Source: Motiliproteus sp963974645
GTDB lineage: Bacteria; Pseudomonadota; Gammaproteobacteria; Pseudomonadales; Balneatricaceae
Direction of reading: 5' to 3'
DNA: 20,257 bases
Assembly (NCBI GenBank): GCA_963974645.1
Contig: CAXBEA010000071.1
Span: 1-20,257 of the forward strand
In this document: positions 14,898-20,257 of the stretch, in pieces
Numbering within the stretch: the first letter of the stretch is position 1
Layout of the letters: each line of letters begins with the position of its first letter
Position numbers and translations under genes: made by a program
The notes under the pieces: model-generated
What the model saw: the letters and a program-made list of their open reading frames with translations, nothing else
Database searches by the model: none
Told to the model about the DNA's origin: nothing

Positions 14898-17120
14898 ATG
14901 CTACGTAAATTTCACTCTTGGTCTGGCTTGATGGCAGTGTTTCTGGTTGTGCTGCTCTCCATTACGGGTGCGGTTCTATCGGTCTATCCGTTGTTGGAGC
15001 GCACACAAGCCAAGGTAGCGGGCACAGCTTCGATCAGCGTTGCCGAGTTAACCGGCAAGTTGGCGTCTCGCTACCCGGGAGCGGAGCAGATACAGCGAAG
15101 CCCCTCGGGAAGCATTATTGTCTATTTTAGCGACGGCGAGCGGACCGGGGCTGATCTGATCAATCCGCTAACGGGGACAACGATCGGGGCTTATTCAACC
15201 TCACCTACTAGGGTCTGGATAAAAAACCTGCATCGATCATACCTGCTTGATACGCCCGGCCGGGTTGGCGCGGGTATCGGTGCGCTTCTTATGCTGCTGT
15301 TGACGATTTCAGGCGCCTTCATGCTGGCCAACCGGCTTGGCGGTTGGCGTCACATTGTTCGACCGCTTCAAGGCTCTTTGAGGCAGCGCTTACACTGTCA
15401 GGTGGGGCGGATAGCTGTGCTTGGTCTATTGCTATCGGCCATCACCGGCCTGTATATGTCAGCGGTGACCTTTGAGTTGATACCCGAGTATCAATCCGCT
15501 GAGCCCGCTTTTCCAGAAAATGTAAATGGCGGGGTGCCGGCATCAACGGACACCCTTGCGGCATTAAAAGCCATCCCTGTGACCGAGCTTAGAGAGTTGG
15601 TTTATCCGTATCCGCAAGATCGCAATGATGTTTATTCAATCACAACCCATCAGGGTAGCGGGTTTGTTGATCAGTCAACAGGACACTTACTCTCCTACCA
15701 ACCTTACGGCAGCAAGCAGAAACTCTACGAGTTCATCTACATGCTGCACACCGGCGAAGGACTCTGGTGGCTCGGATTACTACTCGGCCTGAGTGCACTC
15801 ATTGTGCCGCTGATGGCATGGACCGGTATCCAGGTTTGGTGGAGTCGTAAACAATCGGCCACGACGATCAACAATAATACCGCCCCCCGTCTTGCAGACA
15901 CCCTGATACTGGTTGGCAGCGAGGGCAACAGTACCTGGGGTTTTGCCAAGACCCTGCATGATGCACTTAACCTGGCTGGATATCTCGTCCACAGCACCTC
16001 TATGAACAGTCTTGCGAGCAATTACCCGCATGCGCAACGGCTGTTTATCCTCACCTCAACCTATGGCGATGGCGATGCGCCGGCCTCGGCCAACCGGTTC
16101 CTGGCGCGGCTCGAGAAGAGCACCAAGATACCCGAACTCCCGGTTGCCGTGCTGGGTTTCGGTGATCGGCAATTCCCCCAGTTCTGCCGGTTCGCGAAAG
16201 ATGTCGAGGCGGCGCTGAGCGCCAGGGGTTGGCCGCAGTTGCTGCCGCTCGATACCATCAACCGGCAATCGCCGCAGGAGTTCGCCCGCTGGGGCAACGC
16301 GGTGGCCAAGGTGATCGATACCGAGCTGACGCTGGTGCACACCCCGACTCACCCACGCAGCACCACCCTGGAGCTCGTCGAGCGGGTGGATTACGGTGCC
16401 GACGTGCAGGCCTCGACTGCCGTGCTGCGCTTCAAGGCAGCTGAGGGCGGCGGCAAAGACCTGCTGAGCCGTTTCCTGGGACGCACCGGCCTGCCGCATT
16501 TTGAGGCTGGCGATCTGGTCGGCATCCTGCCGCCGGGCAGCAGCGTGCCGCGTTTCTATTCCCTGGCCTGCGCGTCGAAGGATGCCATGCTGGAGATTTG
16601 CGTGCGTCAGCATCTCGGCGGCCTATGCTCGAATTTCCTCCATGCGTTAGCCGTGGGCGACACCATCGAGGCCTTCATCCAGCTCAATCCGGGCTTCCGT
16701 CCCGCCTCTGGCAAGGCGCCGATAGTGCTGATCGGCGCGGGCACCGGCATCGGACCGCTGGTCGGTTTCATCCGCCACAACAAAGCGCATCACCCCATGC
16801 ACCTCTATTGGGGCGGCCGTAGTCCACAGTCCGACTTCCTCTATGAGCCTGAATTGAACAGCTATCTCGAGGACAAGCGGCTGACAGCGCTGAACGCCGT
16901 CTTCTCCCGCGTCAGCGAGCACTCCTATGTGCAGGACAAGATCGCCGTGGATGGCGCGGAACTACGTCGATTGATTGAGAAGGGCGCACAGATCCTGGTG
17001 TGTGGTGGTCGGAACATGGCAAGCAGCGTTATGGCGGCGCTGGACGAAATCATCGCCCCGCTTGGCATGGACGTGCTAACGCTCAAGGCCCAGGGACGTT
17101 ACCGCGAAGATGTTTATTAG
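14898..17120 (+). CDS. PepSY membrane protein fused to a CysJ-like flavodoxin/FAD/NADPH reductase
   Basis: This 740-residue fusion has an N-terminal half that is a PepSY-associated membrane protein with four helices (about 9-31, 123-145, 170-192, 292-314) and periplasmic PepSY-like segments. HSWSGLMAVFLVVLLSITGA is the typical opening. The C-terminal half resembles the sulfite reductase flavoprotein: a flavodoxin domain (about 333-465, TSTYGDGDAP), the FAD motif RFYSLA (552-557), GGLCSNFL, the NADPH loop GAGTGIGP (613-620), and the CysJ-like ending RYREDVY. It should move NADPH electrons via FAD and FMN to the membrane part. Related PepSY proteins such as FoxB reduce siderophore iron. I took the ATG at 14898 because AGGGAG lies 7 nt ahead and the helix starts there; the upstream start at 14817 overlaps the DUF2271 gene. 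GC content rises sharply within the gene near 16050. Confidence 0.9.
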   Translation: MLRKFHSWSGLMAVFLVVLLSITGAVLSVYPLLERTQAKVAGTASISVAELTGKLASRYPGAEQIQRSPSGSIIVYFSDGERTGADLINPLTGTTIGAYSTSPTRVWIKNLHRSYLLDTPGRVGAGIGALLMLLLTISGAFMLANRLGGWRHIVRPLQGSLRQRLHCQVGRIAVLGLLLSAITGLYMSAVTFELIPEYQSAEPAFPENVNGGVPASTDTLAALKAIPVTELRELVYPYPQDRNDVYSITTHQGSGFVDQSTGHLLSYQPYGSKQKLYEFIYMLHTGEGLWWLGLLLGLSALIVPLMAWTGIQVWWSRKQSATTINNNTAPRLADTLILVGSEGNSTWGFAKTLHDALNLAGYLVHSTSMNSLASNYPHAQRLFILTSTYGDGDAPASANRFLARLEKSTKIPELPVAVLGFGDRQFPQFCRFAKDVEAALSARGWPQLLPLDTINRQSPQEFARWGNAVAKVIDTELTLVHTPTHPRSTTLELVERVDYGADVQASTAVLRFKAAEGGGKDLLSRFLGRTGLPHFEAGDLVGILPPGSSVPRFYSLACASKDAMLEICVRQHLGGLCSNFLHALAVGDTIEAFIQLNPGFRPASGKAPIVLIGAGTGIGPLVGFIRHNKAHHPMHLYWGGRSPQSDFLYEPELNSYLEDKRLTALNAVFSRVSEHSYVQDKIAVDGAELRRLIEKGAQILVCGGRNMASSVMAALDEIIAPLGMDVLTLKAQGRYREDVY

Positions 17121-17371
17121 CTGGTTCACTGATCGAATTCGCTAGGGAAGTATGGCTGCTTCAGTCAACCAGTTGCTGACTTCAGAAAGACCTTTCTAGT
17201 GAAGCCATGGCGCTCCAGAAGATGACGGGATTTTACAATGGTAGAATGATCGGAAACCAGTCCATCCAGTGACAGACCGAGCTATGGGGAACTAAGCGGA
17301 CACTCGCTGTCTTGAGCCATGAGTGACTCTAGTCGGCCCATAGTCGTCACTTGTGGCCTGCGAACACAGCA

Positions 17372-17396
17372 ATCGATCCAGCCCACCAGGATCGAT
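17372..17396. repeat. Perfect 8-bp inverted repeat with 9-nt loop
   Basis: ATCGATCC at 17372-17379 and GGATCGAT at 17389-17396 are exact reverse complements around a 9-nt loop. No T run follows on either strand, so it is not a standard terminator. It lies between the two AAGCGGAC copies and may be part of a dispersed non-coding repeat. Confidence 0.6.
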
Positions 17397-17862
17397 AAAG
17401 CGGACGCTGATTTTGCTGTTCTTTACGTCTGGTAATGGTAGAGGCTGCGACAGAACGGACGTGACGCTAGACTAAAGAACTCATGAAGCGTATTTATATC
17501 TGTAGGAATAGTGACTAAAACAACAGGTCTTACAGCGCGTAGTTACGCTTTGAGATAGGCAAAAGACAACTTGACCCCACTAGTTCGTTTTCACCCCAGG
17601 TTGATTGAGCTTATTACAAGAGACACAAATAGCTTTGCGAGTTATTGAACAGGTACGGCTCAGACATCTACTGGACGATGTGCAGTTCTAGCTAGGTTGT
17701 GATACCTATGCGTCCATGGAAACAGTCGTAAGGCTGCACTATAAGCGGGTAAGAATTCGGAGCAGCTAGAGGCGCTTCATAAGTGCCTAGAAGTGGATTA
17801 AGACTAGCAGTCTAATGCGAATAAAACTATTAAGGTCTGAAAGAATATATTGAGTGATTTGC

Positions 17863-17881
17863 TTATAAAATCGTTATAAAA
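17863..17881 (+). promoter_or_regulatory. AT-rich direct repeat and probable promoter of hamA
   Basis: TTATAAAA occurs twice (17863-17870 and 17874-17881), 11 bp apart, just before the hamA ribosome site AAGGA (17886-17890). The first copy is a plausible -10 box, since the second lies too close to the start codon for a normal leader. No consensus -35 is visible at the right distance. The 11-bp period could also be an operator placing two proteins on the same helix face. Confidence 0.35.
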
Positions 17882-17896
17882 CAACAAGGACAACAA

Positions 17897-18805
17897 ATGG
17901 ATTTGAGTATTAATGATTTTGATTTTCTAGATGGGTTTGAGCACTTAGACTCATATTTTATAGATGAGTATAATATGAATAAGCTGGATTTATTCGTGCT
18001 TAAGATTAATTCAAATGAGTTTAATTACAGCACTTTAAAGGATAGCTTGCTTGATCCATTAATAGACTTTTCGTTATCAAGGCAGGTCAGAGAAAAGTAT
18101 GCTAACAAGCCAGGAACATTGGCGAAAAAGGCTAAAGAAAAATTTATTGATTATCTAAATAATAAAGGTGAGCTTGGTGAGCTGCTTTTATATTGCTTTT
18201 TAGAATCACACCTTAACGCTCCAAAGATCTTGTCTAAACTTGAGTTGAAAACATCAACTAGCCACTATGTAAATGGTGCAGATGGGGTTCATTTTTTAAA
18301 ATTAGAAAATGGCGATTTCCAACTTATTTTTGGTGAGTCTAAAACGATTGTTGGATTAACTGCTGCGTTATCTGATGCTTTTAAGTCAATTCATGAGTTT
18401 AAAAATGAAGTTAATTCAAAAGGCGATAAGAAAAGTGGGCTGCCCTATGAAAAAGCTCTGATTAGTGATCATTTGAGTAAGGAGGTATTTACTAAAGAGG
18501 AAATGGAATTCGTTGAGTCGATAATATACCCGACTAGGAAAAACTCATTTGAAGTTGATGATGCGTTTGGTATTTTTGCAGGATATGAAATATATATTAG
18601 TGATGATGAGAGGAAACTTCCAAATAACAAATTTAGAGAGCTTGTAAAGGGTAAGGTGAAAATTGAGGTTGAGAGTAAGTTCTCTCACATATTAAGAAAA
18701 ATAGATGAGTACAAGTTGTACGGGCATAATTTTTATATCTACATTTTGCCATTTACGGACTTAGATCAAACAAGAAAAGATATTCAGAGAGGAATCTCTC
18801 AATGA
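17897..18805 (+). CDS. hamA: Hachiman defence nuclease subunit HamA (DUF1837)
   Basis: HamA is the small subunit of the Hachiman anti-phage system, a PD-(D/E)XK-like nuclease held by its helicase partner HamB and released to act on DNA on infection. This 302-residue protein shows the DUF1837 core: GELGELLLYCFLE (91-103), NGADGVHF (126-133) and FGESK (145-149). The likely metal-binding residues are E95, D129, E147 and K149. Length is normal for the family. The start has AAGGA six bases ahead. Its stop overlaps the hamB start as ATGA, so the pair is translationally coupled. The gene is strongly AT-rich compared with the upstream genes, a sign of horizontal transfer. Identification rests on motifs plus the HamB-like neighbour and was not checked by a search. 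Confidence 0.88.
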   Translation: MDLSINDFDFLDGFEHLDSYFIDEYNMNKLDLFVLKINSNEFNYSTLKDSLLDPLIDFSLSRQVREKYANKPGTLAKKAKEKFIDYLNNKGELGELLLYCFLESHLNAPKILSKLELKTSTSHYVNGADGVHFLKLENGDFQLIFGESKTIVGLTAALSDAFKSIHEFKNEVNSKGDKKSGLPYEKALISDHLSKEVFTKEEMEFVESIIYPTRKNSFEVDDAFGIFAGYEIYISDDERKLPNNKFRELVKGKVKIEVESKFSHILRKIDEYKLYGHNFYIYILPFTDLDQTRKDIQRGISQ

Positions 18806-20257
18806 CTATTTTTGAAAAGCTATCTTTAAAAGCTATAAATGATGATTATTTTGAAGAATTGTACTACAAGGCAGAGTTGATTTACGCTAATACTTTTTTT
18901 CAAGTTGATTGCAGCAAGCTGGATGATAAAGAGGTAGTAGATCTACTTAGGTTTTCTGACATCCTATCTCGGTCAAATAACGTAGAAGCACAAAATAAAG
19001 CGTACAAAATAATTAGCCTTCTTGTCGATGATTATAAAGACGAGACGTTCTTTAGAACAGTTGCCAATTCTGTTTTTGTTAAGTTGGGTAATTTTCCCGC
19101 TATAGAATACATTGGAAAATATTCTCAAGAATCTGATGGCGCTTCTGTTGAGTTGGCATTGGAAAAATCTGTAAAAGAAACATTTCAGAAAGTGCATGCA
19201 AGTGACTATGTTTTTACAGATGCTCAGTATCAAATATTTGAGAGTTTGAAGTGTAATAATCATTTTAGCTTCTCTGGCCCTACATCCCTAGGGAAGTCGT
19301 TTATTATTAATGCATTCATTAGGTATCTTGTAGATGAGCACAAAGGAACTGATAATATAATAATATTAGTACCAACGAGAGCTTTGATAAATCAAACGGT
19401 CATTAATTTAAAGAAAGAATTTTCATCTATTGAAAATTATAAAATATTAGCTCACCCTGCTGTTTCTGAACCATTTAAAACAGATAAGATGCACTATATT
19501 TTTGTTTTTACACCTGAGAGATTAGTTGCATATCTATCAGACGGTAATAATCCGAAGATTGATTATTTGTTTGTAGATGAAGCTCAAAAAATAATTTCAG
19601 AGAAAGACTCAAGAAGTCCTCTTTATTACCATGCGATACTCCAGGCAGAGCGGAAAAGTATAAAGCTATATTTTGCATCTCCAAACATTCCTAACCCTGA
19701 AGTTTTTCTTCAATTATTTGAAAAAAGCACTGATGAATCTATCAGTGTTAAAAGTTCTCCAGTGGCTCAGAATCGTTTTTTCATAGATCTTGTGGAAAAA
19801 AAATCAATGATGTTTTCGGACGTCAATGATGAAAGTTATATCGATTTAAATTTCGAAATAGATGATTTCAATTTTTGGTTGAAGAAGTTAAGTGCCAACC
19901 AAAAAAGCATCGTTTATTGCAATACTAAAGTAGACACGATTCAATATGCTTTGTCTTTCGCAAAGACATTGCCAGACAAGAATGATGACAAGATTGATGA
20001 GGTAATATCTATAATCGAAGAACACTTACATAAAAGATACTACCTGATAGATTGCTTAAAAAAGGGGGTAGCATTTCATTTTGGCAACCTTCCCCAAAGA
20101 ATTAGAGAAAAAGTAGAAATTCTTTTTTCAGATAAAGCAATAGATTATATGTTCTGTACGTCTACCTTGCTTGAAGGTGTAAATCTTCCAGCAAAAAATA
20201 TTTTCATTTTAAACAATGCGATAGGATTAACAAAGTTCTCTGATATTGATTTCTGGA
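18802..20257 (+). CDS. hamB: Hachiman defence helicase HamB, 5' part, cut by the window end
   Basis: An open frame starts at the ATGA overlap with hamA and runs to the last base without a stop (485 codons seen). It is a superfamily 2, Ski2-like helicase: Walker A GPTSLGKS (159-166), motif Ia VPTRALINQ, motif Ib FTPERL, motif II DEAQ (259-262), motif III FASP (291-294), motif IV VYCNT (371-375), then HFGNLPQR (426-433) and motif V TSTLLEGVNLPAK (453-465). The first 150 residues are a helical N-terminal domain without a clear match. HamB uses ATP to survey DNA and to restrain or activate HamA. Motif VI and the C-terminal half lie beyond the window, so whether the full gene is intact cannot be judged. 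The DNA is very AT-rich, like hamA. Confidence 0.9.
   Translation, partial: MTIFEKLSLKAINDDYFEELYYKAELIYANTFFQVDCSKLDDKEVVDLLRFSDILSRSNNVEAQNKAYKIISLLVDDYKDETFFRTVANSVFVKLGNFPAIEYIGKYSQESDGASVELALEKSVKETFQKVHASDYVFTDAQYQIFESLKCNNHFSFSGPTSLGKSFIINAFIRYLVDEHKGTDNIIILVPTRALINQTVINLKKEFSSIENYKILAHPAVSEPFKTDKMHYIFVFTPERLVAYLSDGNNPKIDYLFVDEAQKIISEKDSRSPLYYHAILQAERKSIKLYFASPNIPNPEVFLQLFEKSTDESISVKSSPVAQNRFFIDLVEKKSMMFSDVNDESYIDLNFEIDDFNFWLKKLSANQKSIVYCNTKVDTIQYALSFAKTLPDKNDDKIDEVISIIEEHLHKRYYLIDCLKKGVAFHFGNLPQRIREKVEILFSDKAIDYMFCTSTLLEGVNLPAKNIFILNNAIGLTKFSDIDFW

Larger units (their letters stand above)
17121..17896. other. Gene-free junction, 776 bp, between the reductase operon and the defence genes
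   Basis: No intact gene is visible. The region holds AGTCA/TGACT (17163-17181), a possible weak stem after the operon, and an ATCGATCC/GGATCGAT hairpin (17372-17396). AAGCGGAC is followed by ACT at one site (about 17294) and GCT at another (about 17398). Near 17569-17600, TTGACCCCA and TTTTCACCCCA are spaced like terminal repeats of some insertion sequences, but no transposase frame could be recognised. Composition falls from GC-rich to AT-rich across the region. It is probably a decayed insertion hotspot. Confidence 0.55.

Noticed and set aside
16056..16613. 185-codon minus-strand ORF opposite the flavodoxin/FAD region
   Set aside because: It is a long antisense frame caused by high GC in the real gene. 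The sense strand carries clear flavodoxin and FAD motifs.
17716..17769. Possible IS21-type transposase start (METVVRLHYKR...)
   Set aside because: Only about 17 codons before a stop. The resemblance is too weak to call a transposase remnant.
18973..19263. 96-codon minus-strand ORF opposite hamB
   Set aside because: It is antisense to the helicase N-terminal domain. The hydrophobic, Ile/Phe-rich product is what AT-rich antisense sequence gives by chance.

Overview
The window looks like a chromosomal segment of a gammaproteobacterium. The evidence is a TorR/ArcA-type regulator, a QseBC/PmrAB-type two-component pair, proteobacterial PepSY and DUF2271 proteins, and a GC-rich backbone. I cannot name the genus. 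No tRNA, rRNA or CRISPR array was seen.

Layout. (1) 63-7447, minus strand: a giant hybrid sensor kinase (degenerate Ser/Thr kinase, AAA ATPase, helical repeats, GAF, PAS, HisKA, HATPase, receiver, HPt) lies directly downstream of a TorR-like response regulator, forming one phosphorelay operon. (2) 7448-7886: a divergent intergenic region with an unusual density of inverted repeats, possibly a structured RNA or leader. (3) 7887-9317, plus: a ferredoxin/adrenodoxin-type NADP+ reductase, followed by a decayed fragment of a CrtC/AttH-like lipocalin protein, then a small minus-strand carboxymuconolactone-decarboxylase-family gene. (4) 9796-10243: non-coding, with a perfect 8-copy heptamer tandem repeat. 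(5) 10244-17120: a QseBC-like sensor/regulator pair on minus, divergent from a four-gene plus-strand operon. The operon encodes a ferric-reductase-like haem/flavin membrane protein, a secreted PepSY protein, a secreted DUF2271 protein, and a PepSY membrane protein fused to a CysJ-like flavodoxin/FAD/NADPH reductase. An 80-bp MITE-like element sits in the divergent promoter region. (6) 17121-17896: gene-free, repeat-containing junction. (7) 17897 to the window end: AT-rich hamA (DUF1837 nuclease) and the first half of hamB (SF2 helicase), a Hachiman anti-phage system that runs off the window.

How the genes may work together. The first operon is a His-Asp-His-Asp relay under unknown inputs. The second module resembles a transmembrane electron-transfer unit moving cytosolic NAD(P)H electrons through flavins and haem to the periplasm, probably for ferric or other metal reduction, under the adjacent two-component system. 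The Hachiman pair is compositionally foreign and probably marks the edge of a horizontally acquired defence island.
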